Part shown: positions 51,985 through 60,554 of the stretch, one piece after another
Layout of the letters: every line of letters begins with the position of its first letter
How positions within the stretch are numbered: the stretch's first letter is position 1
DNA from: Pseudobacter sp.
Lineage (GTDB): Bacteria; Bacteroidota; Bacteroidia; Chitinophagales; Chitinophagaceae
Assembly (NCBI GenBank): GCA_017849455.1
Contig: JAFIGX010000022.1
Span: 558,001-622,000 of the forward strand
Reading direction: 5' to 3'
Length of the DNA stretch: 64,000 nt
The notes under the pieces: generated by a model
What the model saw: the letters and a program-made list of their open reading frames with translations, nothing else
Told to the model about the DNA's origin: nothing
Databases searched by the model: none
Made by a program: the position numbers and the translations under genes

Positions 51985-52315
51985 TTCGTGCCAGCCTTTC
52001 AATCCGGCAGTTCGCTAAAAACGATGAGGTCATGCAATAATTGGGTCGATAATCCTCCTGTTGGAACTACCAGCAATCAGTTTAACGGCGTTCAATGAAC
52101 GACGTTTTTCATGCAATCTTCCTTCATAAGTGACAACAAGGATATTCTCAAATTTTTAAAAAAGGGCATAAATAATTCCTCGGATTTTTTCTTATCTTAG
52201 GAATTACCTTCTGATTCCTGGAGAAGATCCAGGGCATCCCGGAGATCACGATACAGTAGATCTGTCATTTCGAAAAAAATCACACTCGTTCAATTATTTA
52301 CTTAAATTTTATACT
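51985..52315. other. Intergenic stretch without a convincing gene
   Basis: About 330 bases. The minus strand has protein-like fragments (VPTGGLSTQLLHDLIVFSEL) broken by stops, so possibly an eroded gene. A taattcct/aggaatta inverted repeat (52173-52180, 52199-52206) is seen and may be regulatory for the next gene. No ORF that I would call. Confidence 0.5.
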
Positions 52316-52963
52316 ATGAAAAAAATCCTATGTTTTGTTGTCCTGGGGACAATGATCACTATTTCCTGCAATAAGAATGTATCTACCCCGGTTGAAGTAA
52401 ACCAAAAAGATAATCCAATATCTGTAAATTCTACGCCCCAAATCATGGGCGGCGGATCTGTTGTTGAAGTATGTACTTACTATGAAGTAGCTGCTCCGAC
52501 TACCTATACCGGTTTAACCGATCCTCAAACGGAAACCAACCCCGGTTATGGTATTAATGAAAATGACAACTACGATAGAGGATGGAAGGACGGCTATACG
52601 GATGCCTTATTTTATCTGAATTATTACGATTTTGGCTCTCATGCTGTACTTTGTATTCCCACTATAAAGCTGATCGTTCGCAATATCAACACATTGACAG
52701 ATAAACTGGTAAATCCCGGCTATGTAAGGGATACGACTGAACGCTTTACTGGCTCGACCATTGTTTACCCGGGTTGCATGCCAAACTGGCCTTATTTCAA
52801 ATGTGTGCTTCAGAACCAGCCGGAATCAAAATCACTCAGATTGCAGTATGAGTTCAATATAAACTATCCGGGAAGAACTCAGGCGCAAATCGATTATGAT
52901 AAGGGCCGTTATATGGGTTTTACTACTGGTATCAACAAACAGCCTTATGGCATTGCACCCTGA
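52316..52963 (+). CDS. Lipoprotein of unknown function
   Basis: 215 residues. The N-terminus MKKILCFVVLGTMITISCNK has a lipobox (TISC), so lipidation at Cys18 is likely. The mature region has a GGGSVVEVCTYYE segment, four more Cys, many Tyr/Asn (YGINENDNYDRGWKDGYTDA) and a C-terminal YDKGRYMGFTTGINKQ. It resembles secreted Tyr/Gly-rich Bacteroidota proteins but I know no family. Single gene; a DUF1801 gene follows about 120 bases later. Confidence 0.6.
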   Translation: MKKILCFVVLGTMITISCNKNVSTPVEVNQKDNPISVNSTPQIMGGGSVVEVCTYYEVAAPTTYTGLTDPQTETNPGYGINENDNYDRGWKDGYTDALFYLNYYDFGSHAVLCIPTIKLIVRNINTLTDKLVNPGYVRDTTERFTGSTIVYPGCMPNWPYFKCVLQNQPESKSLRLQYEFNINYPGRTQAQIDYDKGRYMGFTTGINKQPYGIAP

Positions 52964-53082
52964 TCAAAGGGATGCCGGAGTAGTTGTTTTTGTATTTACA
53001 ACAGTCGGTAATAATGCATTTAAGTCACGGTCGTTGGAAGCAATTAAACTGGTGCATCTCGCCAATACAACAACAGCGCAAC

Positions 53083-53523
53083 ATGACAAAAGCAAGACCC
53101 ATACACCCAGACTTCCAGCTCTTGTTGAGCTTCAAAGAGCAAAGCCTGATCGACCTGTTTCGTGACCTCAGGGAATATATTTTGGAACTTTATCCTGAGA
53201 GTAACGAACTGCTATATCATACACATGCCCTGACAGCAGTTTTCTCCATCTCCGACAAACTATCAGATGCTTTTTGCATGTTGCCCATTTATACAAATCA
53301 TTTGAACCTGGGCTTCAACAACGGAACACTCCTAAAAGATCCGCATAGCCTTCTTACAGGAACAGGGAATCTGATAAGGCATATAGACGTAAAAAAGCCA
53401 GGCGACTACAGGAACCCGAAAGTAAAAACACTGATCAAAGAAGCGATCGACTTTGCCATAAAAGATATGGAGAAGCCGACAAGATCAATTGGCAAAACAT
53501 TATCAAAGATCAAGAAGAGCTAA
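53083..53523 (+). CDS. DUF1801 (YdhG-like) protein
   Basis: 146 residues from ATG 53083. The frame opens at 52984 with no family-like sequence. LLSFKEQSLIDLFRDLREYI, ELYPESNELLYHTHALTAVF, GFNNGTLLKDPHSLLTGTG and LIRHIDVKKPGDYRNPKVKT match the DUF1801 fold, small cytosolic proteins of unknown activity. It is in line with neighbours but not closely spaced. Confidence 0.8.
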   Translation: MTKARPIHPDFQLLLSFKEQSLIDLFRDLREYILELYPESNELLYHTHALTAVFSISDKLSDAFCMLPIYTNHLNLGFNNGTLLKDPHSLLTGTGNLIRHIDVKKPGDYRNPKVKTLIKEAIDFAIKDMEKPTRSIGKTLSKIKKS

Positions 53524-53600
53524 ATTGATTAAATTTCATATTTTCAACTATACACTGCAATCGATTCTCACCACCGCATCCCAAAAAATAATATACCTGC

Positions 53601-54932
53601 ATGTTAGAATTATTAGACCTCGAAAAGCATAACCCGGAAAATTATGCCGGTAAGCTGGTTTGTTTCAATAATACTGATTATGTGATCGGCGAATGTGTGG
53701 GATCGGGAGAAGATAGAATTGTGCACAAATTAGCGAATCTGAGATCAGGGCTTTGTTTGCACGTAATAAAAATATACCGGAACAAAGAGGCGGAATTGAA
53801 AAGTAAAAATGAGGTAGCAACATTTCTGACGGCAGAAATTTTAGGGTTTAATACTACGCCGACAATGAGTAGCGGAAACCTCGTGCCCGAGATCCTGACA
53901 ACACAGATAGGAAACAAAACTGTAGCCATCGAGCAGTACATCGGGCCCTATGAACCGGATTCAACCGAAACCCATCAACTGATGGATATGGCAGAGGAAT
54001 TGATCTCAAAAAGTGACTACTCTGCTGCTATCAAGTATTACAGCCAGGTGCTTAGACTAAACGAACATCATACCGTAGCGATCAATAACCTCTCCTGTTG
54101 CCTGGCGCTCATGGACGATCTACATAGTGCATTCAAATACCAATATGATGCTACACTGATAGAACCTAATTATTCGGAATACAGGAAAAACCTGATCGAG
54201 TACGCCGCAGGTATCGGCAGACTGGGGACCGCAGAGCTTCAATTCGAGATCCTGAAAAACATTTTCTCCTATTACAGCAGGATCGATGAACTGATGGTCC
54301 AGGTATTCAGAGAGATCGGGAAACCGGAGAAGATCAAAAACTTATCGATCTATGATAATGCGGATTTTGAAGAAAGAAAGGCCGTGGATTCGGAAATTGC
54401 CAACAAGGAAAAAGCCGGACAGATCATCTCGGATGCCAGAGATGATTTTTTTAAAGGTGATCTTGCGACTGCATCCGATAAGCTAAAAGCCGCTTATGAT
54501 GTCTATGATAAATGCGCTTTACATAAAGTCAATCTGGCTTTCTGTGCGGCGAGAGAAGGCGACTATGACTCCGCAATTAAATTATTGTCCACTTCTGTCA
54601 ACCTCCTGCATTATGATTACGGCCTCCTGATCTATTTCAATATCGGCATCTGCTATATCAGAAAGCAGGATTTTGCCAATGCTTTCAAATACCTCCAGGC
54701 AGTTGCTCAATTACTGTTGCAGGATCCCGATCAGGATTCCCCTATCTCCTTAGGCGACCTTCCAGGCACCGGTATGTGGATAGATGAAAAAGGAATGCTG
54801 GAAGAACCGATCGAATCAACCTTTTTGCAGATCCGGCATTTCTTCGATCAATATTCAGGATCAAGCCAAAATGAATTATTGAGAGGCTTATATGATCTCT
54901 ATGAGCAGGCCAGCCAGATACGGGAAAACTGA
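53601..54932 (+). CDS. TPR protein with N-terminal kinase-like glycine loop
   Basis: 443 residues. Residues about 28-60 (VIGECVGSGEDRIVHKLANL, then LCLHVIKIYRN) resemble the Gly-rich loop and VxK strand of protein kinases, but no HRD or DFG motif follows, so only a kinase-like remnant is present. From about 125 onward helical TPR units are seen (AAIKYYSQVLRLNEHHTVAI, DLATASDKLKAAYDVYDKCA, YDSAIKLLSTSVNLLHYDYG, DFANAFKYLQAVAQLLLQDP). Likely cytosolic scaffold. A small exported protein gene follows. Confidence 0.65.
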   Translation: MLELLDLEKHNPENYAGKLVCFNNTDYVIGECVGSGEDRIVHKLANLRSGLCLHVIKIYRNKEAELKSKNEVATFLTAEILGFNTTPTMSSGNLVPEILTTQIGNKTVAIEQYIGPYEPDSTETHQLMDMAEELISKSDYSAAIKYYSQVLRLNEHHTVAINNLSCCLALMDDLHSAFKYQYDATLIEPNYSEYRKNLIEYAAGIGRLGTAELQFEILKNIFSYYSRIDELMVQVFREIGKPEKIKNLSIYDNADFEERKAVDSEIANKEKAGQIISDARDDFFKGDLATASDKLKAAYDVYDKCALHKVNLAFCAAREGDYDSAIKLLSTSVNLLHYDYGLLIYFNIGICYIRKQDFANAFKYLQAVAQLLLQDPDQDSPISLGDLPGTGMWIDEKGMLEEPIESTFLQIRHFFDQYSGSSQNELLRGLYDLYEQASQIREN

Positions 54933-54992
54933 TTTCCATTACCTGTAACAAAATCCACCCCTTCCACGTTGAACAGGCTAAACCCACTTAAT

Positions 54993-55547
54993 ATGAAACC
55001 GTTTATTCTGGCCATCCTCACAGTCCTATCCTTTTCCTCCTCCGCACAGGATAAATATAATTATGTCCTTTATAACAAGCTGACGGAAATAAAGGGAACA
55101 GAGTATGTGATCGCAAGCGTCGAAAATTGGGGTAAAATGTCTGCCAACAATAAGTACCTGCTATTCATCAACACCAGGACAGGAGAATCAAAGCAGATCG
55201 ACTTTCCTAAAGATGCTTTCATCCAAAAAATAGAACAGGTTAAAATTGACAGTCTAAACATCAATAAACTGATCATTGCCGCCAACACCGTGAACCTCGA
55301 CAGAAGCAAGTCGATCGACTGGAGCGACCCGCAACAGATCATCGTGCTGTCGACCGACGGTAAGGAAAAAATCCAAATAACGGAAGACAAATTCTTTGTT
55401 CGGACCTGGACAGTCAACCCCTACACGGGCGCTATCGTAATAACAGGGCATTATGATTCCAATGACAACGGGAAATATGACAAAACCGACAAACATGAGA
55501 TCCTTATCTACGACCTGAAAGCCATGAAACTCATATCGAAAATATGA
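54993..55547 (+). CDS. Secreted protein of unknown function
   Basis: 184 residues from ATG 54993. Signal peptide MKPFILAILTVLSFSSSAQ. The mature part has repeated beta-strand pairs like a partial propeller (NYVLYNKLTEIKGTEYVIAS, YLLFINTRTGESKQIDFP, TVNPYTGAIVITGHYDSNDN) and an Asp/Asn turn DSNDNGKYDKTD that could bind Ca2+. No family recognised. It begins 60 bases after the TPR/kinase-like gene and may be co-transcribed. Confidence 0.6.
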   Translation: MKPFILAILTVLSFSSSAQDKYNYVLYNKLTEIKGTEYVIASVENWGKMSANNKYLLFINTRTGESKQIDFPKDAFIQKIEQVKIDSLNINKLIIAANTVNLDRSKSIDWSDPQQIIVLSTDGKEKIQITEDKFFVRTWTVNPYTGAIVITGHYDSNDNGKYDKTDKHEILIYDLKAMKLISKI

Positions 55548-55617
55548 TTCACCAGGCCGGACTTTATTTTTCCCATCCACTATTTTTATGTATCTTAAAT
55601 TTCCCTAATACACCCAC

Positions 55618-56439
55618 ATGCCCTTTGATTTTGGGATACCGGATATTTCATTACAGCCTTTCATCAATGCCTATATTTTTTACGATCAGCGTGAACCTGT
55701 CATACCACAAAAGATCACTGTAACCGGTTACCAGTTTTTATGGTCGATCCTGGAAGGTACAGTTACCATCCATCACCCCTCAAAAGGCAGTTTTGAAGTG
55801 CCGCCAGTAGCCATGAACGGGCATTTCACATACGCCTGCGGCGTAACACAAACATTTCCCTGCAGGGCTGCGGCCATTAGCTTCAAACCTTTCGGTTCTC
55901 ACGCTTTGTTCGGCCTGCCGATGAAAACGATCAGTAACTATTTCATGGATATCAGCAATGTTCAACTGGGCGATACCAGTTTGTTCCTTGCCCTGAAGTC
56001 TTCCAATAATATCGGGGAAATAAAAAAAGTATTCGATGATTGGCTATTACAAGCCATGCGGAAAGGCTTGCACGATACTGCGCTGATACAGGAGATCGTG
56101 TCCGTTATTGAAGCCAGGCATGGGAATATCACTGTGGAGGATATCTTCAAGCAATTTTTTATTACGGAAAGGACCCTGCAACGATTGTTCAGCAAAACGA
56201 TCGGGATCAACCCCAAATTATACCTGCGCATCGTCCGGTTCAATTATGTGCTCAGCCAGTTGGACAACCATTCACTTGTTCTGCATGAGATCATTGCGGC
56301 GACAGGCTACTTCGACCAGTCGCATTTTATCAAAGACTTTCTTCAGTTTACCGGTTGTAACCCATCCCTTTTCACGAAAGATGCCGGCAATGAGGCCAGC
56401 CGGGAAACACTCAAGGGGATACTGAATAGCCTGCAATAA
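55618..56439 (+). CDS. AraC-family transcription regulator
   Basis: 273 residues. The N-terminal part is beta-rich (FLWSILEGTVTIHHPSKGSF, RAAAISFKPFGSHALFGLPM), as in DUF6597-type sensor domains. The C-terminal double HTH reads NITVEDIFKQFFITERTLQR, LFSKTIGINPKLYLRIVRFN and IIAATGYFDQSHFIKDFLQF, TGCNPSLF. Targets are unknown; the neighbouring large TPR gene is a candidate. Confidence 0.9.
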   Translation: MPFDFGIPDISLQPFINAYIFYDQREPVIPQKITVTGYQFLWSILEGTVTIHHPSKGSFEVPPVAMNGHFTYACGVTQTFPCRAAAISFKPFGSHALFGLPMKTISNYFMDISNVQLGDTSLFLALKSSNNIGEIKKVFDDWLLQAMRKGLHDTALIQEIVSVIEARHGNITVEDIFKQFFITERTLQRLFSKTIGINPKLYLRIVRFNYVLSQLDNHSLVLHEIIAATGYFDQSHFIKDFLQFTGCNPSLFTKDAGNEASRETLKGILNSLQ

Positions 56440-56603
56440 TATTGTCGGGTTTTTACAATACAGGGAACTGGATAATTTTCTAATTTCGAATCCCACCTTT
56501 TCGATAATTCACCCGATGAAATGGCGCTTGCCGTATTGGCCATAACCCGCTATTCGATATTATTCGATCCAGTATATCATCGATGCTGTTAAACCAACCC
56601 GAT

Positions 56604-58316
56604 ATGAAAAGAAAATACCTGATGATCGCATTCCCCGCTCTCCTGCTGATATGCTTTGCGATGAGCTCAAAATACAATGCGCCACTGCGTGCAGATTCCG
56701 TTTACCAGGGTGAAGCCGTGAGCTGTGGGCCCGGCCGGGAGTTCGATATCCGTAAAGATGCAAACGGAAAGTATATCCCCGTACTGCCGGGATGGGGCCA
56801 TCATAGTTATTCCATCACTACTGAAAGCGATAGCGCCCAATTTTACTTCAACCAGGGGCTGAACATGTATTTCAGCTATCAGTGGGGTGAGGCGGACGCA
56901 TCCTTCAAAGAAGCAGCCCGTTTTGATTCGGGTTGCGCAATGGCCTATTGGGGCCTTGCCCTTTCAATGGGACCCAGCTATAATTTCTCCCACCTGTATA
57001 CCATGAAGAAAAACATGTTACCGGTATTGGAAAATATGAACCGGCATGCGGTCAATACATCTCCCAAAGAAAAGCTGCTGATTGAGGCCATGAATAAACG
57101 GTATTCTACCGATACACTGGACAGGCATAGAAAAGAACTGAATGCTGCTTATGCGGAGAGCATGAGGATACTGGCAGAGAAATACCCCGAAGATCATGAT
57201 ATCAATGTCTTATATGTCGATGCCATCATGCTGATACATCCCTGGGATTTCTGGAATAATGATGGTACGCCGAAGCCGTGGACACCAAATCTGGTAGAGA
57301 TCTGCGAACGGGTCCTGAAAGAAGAACCACATCACCCTGCTGCCCTGCATTACTATATCCATGTTACGGAAGCTTCACGGAATCCGGCTACAGCGCTAAA
57401 AAGCGCCGATGTCTTGAAAGAGGTGATGCCCAATGTTGCCCACATGGTACACATGTCGAGCCATGTATATGAAAGGACGGGAATTTATGCCAAAGGTGTA
57501 CAGGTCAATGAGGATGCAGACCGGAGTATGATCTTATACGATTCTTTGGTGAAGGTCTATCCGAAAATTCACGTACCACATTATTTTGCCGTTCAGGTCT
57601 ATTGTGCCCTGAGTGGTAATATGTATACAAAATGCATGCCCCTGGCATTCAGGGCCAGCAAAAATGTAAAACCTGTTCACGACAGGTATTATGAACAGGA
57701 CATTTTTATGATGCCTATGATGGCCTATGTACGAATGGGTAAATGGAAAGAAATTATCGAAGACAGTATCCGCCCCAATCAAGAATGGCCTTTCTCGAAT
57801 ATCATTTATGATTTTGCCAAAGGAATGGCGTATGCCAGAACAGGGAATACCGCAATGGCCAGGAAACACCTTGATCTCTTGAAACAAAATCAATCCGACA
57901 GCATGTTGTATGTGCGGGTGCTTCCCTTCAACACTCCTATTCAAAGCGTGAGGATCGCAGAAAATATCTTGTCAGCATCCATTTCATTTGCACAAAAGAA
58001 ATACGATGCAAGTATATCGGCACTCAAAAAAGCCATACAGATCGAAGACAGCCTGATCTACCGCGAACCTAAGAGCTGGCTGATCCCCACCCGTCAATAC
58101 CTGGGTGCTTATCTTTTGAAACTTAACAGACCACAACAGGCCGAAACCATATACAGGGAAGACATCGTATGGAACCCCGGCAATGGCTGGTCTTTATTGG
58201 GATTGTATCAAAGCCTGCTAAAACAAGGCAAGCGCAAAGAGGCAGAAAAGTATAAGTCTTTATATATGCAATCATTCTCAGAGGCAGATGAAATTCCACC
58301 CGGTTCGGTATATTAA
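56604..58316 (+). CDS. Secreted TPR-repeat protein
   Basis: 570 residues from ATG 56604 (the frame opens at 56583). A signal or anchor sequence (KYLMIAFPALLLICFAMSS) is followed by a short linker, then TPR-like helices: FYFNQGLNMYFSYQWGEADA, SFKEAARFDSGCAMAYWGLA, EEPHHPAALHYYIHVTEASR, YDASISALKKAIQIEDSLIY and RPQQAETIYREDIVWNPGNG. Similar TPR proteins of this size are common in Bacteroidota with no known role. The next ATG follows its stop directly. Confidence 0.7.
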   Translation: MKRKYLMIAFPALLLICFAMSSKYNAPLRADSVYQGEAVSCGPGREFDIRKDANGKYIPVLPGWGHHSYSITTESDSAQFYFNQGLNMYFSYQWGEADASFKEAARFDSGCAMAYWGLALSMGPSYNFSHLYTMKKNMLPVLENMNRHAVNTSPKEKLLIEAMNKRYSTDTLDRHRKELNAAYAESMRILAEKYPEDHDINVLYVDAIMLIHPWDFWNNDGTPKPWTPNLVEICERVLKEEPHHPAALHYYIHVTEASRNPATALKSADVLKEVMPNVAHMVHMSSHVYERTGIYAKGVQVNEDADRSMILYDSLVKVYPKIHVPHYFAVQVYCALSGNMYTKCMPLAFRASKNVKPVHDRYYEQDIFMMPMMAYVRMGKWKEIIEDSIRPNQEWPFSNIIYDFAKGMAYARTGNTAMARKHLDLLKQNQSDSMLYVRVLPFNTPIQSVRIAENILSASISFAQKKYDASISALKKAIQIEDSLIYREPKSWLIPTRQYLGAYLLKLNRPQQAETIYREDIVWNPGNGWSLLGLYQSLLKQGKRKEAEKYKSLYMQSFSEADEIPPGSVY

Positions 58317-58403
58317 ATGAACAATTTGATGAAAAGAAGAACTTTTGTTAAACAGTCATCTTACCTGGCTCTCGGGCTTAGTGTATTGGGTAAAATAACC
58401 TAG
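58317..58403 (+). pseudogene. 28-residue orphan Tat-like signal sequence
   Basis: ATG 58317 follows the TPR stop with no gap. It encodes MNNLMKRRTFVKQSSYLALG, then LSVLGKIT and a TAG. The KRRTFVKQSSYLALG segment is a twin-arginine signal like those on Bacteroidota oxidoreductases, but nothing follows. DinB starts 68 bases later in another context. It is most likely the remnant 5' end of a deleted Tat substrate gene. Confidence 0.55.
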
Positions 58404-58471
58404 ACCATTGTATTTTCATGGCCGTGAAATTTCCTGTATTTCCAATACCTTGCTGTATAAACCGGATAACC

Positions 58472-58987
58472 ATGAAGCAGGTAAATTGGTTCGAACGGAA
58501 TTTTGATTTCAGCTTTACACAAAATATCTTTCCATCGATATTGGAACGGTTGCGCGGCACACCTGTCCGGCTGGAAGATAAATTGAAAACGATCCCACCT
58601 GCCCTGCTGGAACTGAAGCCAGGCAATACCTGGTCGATCAAGGAAAACGTGGGGCATCTCAGTGATCTCGAACCTTTGTGGCAACAAAGACTTGATGATA
58701 TTATTTCCGGCAGGGCCGAATTAAGCCCTACCGACCTTCAAAACAACCAGACCACATTCGCCAATCACAATAATGTGCCCATAGAAGATCTGTTGCAACG
58801 ATTCCGGTCACTACGCACCAAAACCATCAGCCTGCTGGAATCGATCGATGAAGCAACCGTATTCAAATCTGCCCTTCATCCCCGCCTTAAAACCCCCATG
58901 CGGACAATGGACCTGTTCCTCTTTGTAGCAGACCACGACGATCACCACCTGGCAAGGATCACCGAATTATCGAGAATAACGGTGTAA
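58472..58987 (+). CDS. DinB-family protein
   Basis: 171 residues from ATG 58472; the frame opens at 58418 with an unrelated N-terminus. NTWSIKENVGHLSDLEPLWQ carries the first metal His (H62) and LFLFVADHDDHHLARITEL the later His pair, the DinB_2 four-helix layout. DinB proteins are metal-dependent enzymes, often thiol transferases (for example bacillithiol or mycothiol linked); the substrate here is unknown. Confidence 0.9.
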   Translation: MKQVNWFERNFDFSFTQNIFPSILERLRGTPVRLEDKLKTIPPALLELKPGNTWSIKENVGHLSDLEPLWQQRLDDIISGRAELSPTDLQNNQTTFANHNNVPIEDLLQRFRSLRTKTISLLESIDEATVFKSALHPRLKTPMRTMDLFLFVADHDDHHLARITELSRITV

Positions 58988-59040
58988 AAAAGTTACCCGG
59001 CCAGTTCTGTTTTGTACAATTTACAGGAGCATTGTTGCTA

Positions 59041-59048
59041 TAGTTTTG
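59041..59048 (+). promoter_or_regulatory. -7 promoter box (TAGTTTTG) for the SnoaL-like gene
   Basis: Exact TAnnTTTG match 70 bases before the ATG at 59119; -33 element not clear. Confidence 0.4.
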
Positions 59049-59118
59049 TATCACTGTACGATCAGCAATTGATCATCCCAACAGTTGAACACAATCCGGG
59101 TAACTAAAAATCAACAAC

Positions 59119-59499
59119 ATGAATCTACCCAAAAAAGCAGAAGACGTGCATGCTACACTGGCAGAAGCTTTCAACACAGGGGACCCTGATATTGTAATGA
59201 CCATGTACGATGTTGCAGGGATCATCGTGCCGGAGCCGGGAAAGCCGGTTTCAGGGAAATCGAAATTCGAAGAGGCGATCAAAGCCATTCTTTCCATTCC
59301 CGGCAAAATGGAGATCAAAACTGTCTACTGCCTGCAAACAGGCAATATTGCAGTAGGCAGGTCCGAATGGAGCATCACAGAAAAGGGACAGGTAAAGATC
59401 AGTGCAAAAGGCATTGAAGTGATGAAACAGCAGGCAGATGGATCGTGGAAAGTTCTGATCGATCATGCTTTCGGTGCAGAGAGCGACCTGTTTGCCTGA
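59119..59499 (+). CDS. SnoaL/DUF4440-like NTF2-fold protein
   Basis: 126 residues. DVHATLAEAFNTGDPDIVMT, AGIIVPEPGKPVSGKSKFEE and NIAVGRSEWSITEKGQVKIS, then ADGSWKVLIDHAFG, fit the NTF2-like/SnoaL group. No signal peptide; probably cytosolic. The function of this family is diverse (small-molecule binding or isomerase-like). Single gene with its own terminator. Confidence 0.8.
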   Translation: MNLPKKAEDVHATLAEAFNTGDPDIVMTMYDVAGIIVPEPGKPVSGKSKFEEAIKAILSIPGKMEIKTVYCLQTGNIAVGRSEWSITEKGQVKISAKGIEVMKQQADGSWKVLIDHAFGAESDLFA

Positions 59500-59519
59500 T
59501 CTCGGAAATGAACCTCTGT

Positions 59520-59555
59520 AAATGATCTGCATGAAATATGCAGATCATTTTTATT
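59520..59555 (+). terminator. Rho-independent terminator of the SnoaL-like gene
   Basis: aaatgatctgcat (59520-59532) pairs exactly with atgcagatcattt (59538-59550) around a gaaat loop; T-rich tail follows. Confidence 0.88.
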
Positions 59556-59616
59556 TTTCCAGCTACGATTTATTCATGTTCCAACAACTCCATGAACAGA
59601 TATCATAAACCAAATT

Positions 59617-59640
59617 GGGCCGGCATAAAAATGCTGGCCC
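59617..59640 (-). terminator. Hairpin downstream of the PEP mutase-family gene
   Basis: gggccggcat (59617-59626) and atgctggccc (59631-59640) pair with one G-T. It lies about 75 bases past the minus-strand stop at 59716. The tail is only weakly T-rich, so terminator status is uncertain. Nothing else seen in 59556-59715. Confidence 0.4.
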
Positions 59641-59715
59641 TTGTGATCTTTTGTCGTACAAACGATAATCACATGAGAAAATATAGGCTGAGACAACGGT
59701 AGATCGATGGGATTT

Positions 59716-60489
59716 TCAAAACAAAACCGAAATATCTTTCTCTTTCATAAGCTCCAAAGTTGCGCGTTTCACATGATCATAGACACTCATGAACAGGAAA
59801 GGGCCCAGGCTTACTCTCTTCACACCCAATTTCGTGAGGGTGGCAAAACCGGGAAGCCCCTGGAAGGCCATTACATTCAATGGGAGATCACTGCACGCCA
59901 CTGCCGATCGGATGTCCTCCTCTTTCAGGATACAGGGAAGAAATATTCCATCTGCTCCTGATGACCGGTAAAGCCTGGCCCTTCTGGCTGTTTCCTGTTG
60001 CTTATCCTCAACATTTAAAAGATAAGTATCACAACGCACATTGATGAATAGAGCGATGTTGTTCGCCTCGAGACGGTCCTTCACCTGTGAAAGTTTTTTA
60101 GCAAAAGAGCTTGCATCCTGGAGGGTCCTTTTCGATTTGTTGATCTGCGAATCTTCCAGGTTGATGCCCACCACGCCTATCTCCGCCAGCCTCGAAATAT
60201 TCGCATAGATCTCATCGCCTGTTGAGCCATAGCCCATTTCAAGGTCCACGGTAAGCGGCAGTTTGATGGATGAAGAGATCCGTTTCACGATGAAAAGATA
60301 CTCTTCGAATGGCATTCCCTCACCATCCTCATAACCCAGGCTTTTCGCCACGGCAGCGCTGGAAGTGGCAATGGCTTTGAACCCGTTCTGCTGAAGAAGC
60401 AGCGCACTTTCTGCATTCCAGGCATTGGGCAATACAAATAATTCCTTCGCCTGATGCAGGTCTTTGAATTGTTGATAATGTAATGACAT
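59716..60489 (-). CDS. Isocitrate lyase/PEP mutase family protein
   Basis: 257 residues from ATG 60489 (the frame extends 61 codons upstream without family sequence). FVLPNAWNAESALLLQQNGF, TSSAAVAKSLGYEDGEGMP, LTVDLEMGYGSTGDEIYANI with the Mg-binding DxExG, and VGINLEDSQINKSKRTL match the family of PEP mutase/oxaloacetate-decarboxylase-like enzymes. Probably cleaves or rearranges a C-C or C-P bond in a 2-hydroxy/oxo acid; substrate not predictable. Followed upstream by an AraC regulator on the same strand. Confidence 0.85.
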   Translation of the reverse strand: MSLHYQQFKDLHQAKELFVLPNAWNAESALLLQQNGFKAIATSSAAVAKSLGYEDGEGMPFEEYLFIVKRISSSIKLPLTVDLEMGYGSTGDEIYANISRLAEIGVVGINLEDSQINKSKRTLQDASSFAKKLSQVKDRLEANNIALFINVRCDTYLLNVEDKQQETARRARLYRSSGADGIFLPCILKEEDIRSAVACSDLPLNVMAFQGLPGFATLTKLGVKRVSLGPFLFMSVYDHVKRATLELMKEKDISVLF

Positions 60490-60554
60490 AGGTATAATTG
60501 TTCCTGTAAAATTAAACTTGCAGGGGGCCGTAGAATTGTACAAAACGGAACAGC

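Larger units (their letters stand above)
46783..52300. other. Accessory region after tRNA-Arg, partly decayed
   Basis: Between the tRNA and the 52.3 kb lipoprotein gene the DNA is AT-richer and gene-poor by eye. It holds three damaged genes (47070, 48367, 48914), one signal-peptide protein, an AbiE-type pair and an inverted-repeat-flanked gene. The pieces 46830-47069 and 47282-47557 show no gene on either strand. I see no integrase and no copy of the tRNA 3' end further right, so integration at the tRNA is only suspected. Confidence 0.5.

Noticed and set aside
46711..52300. Direct repeat of the tRNA-Arg 3' end as an attachment site
   Set aside because: I looked downstream for gattcctgtcgaggct and found no copy.
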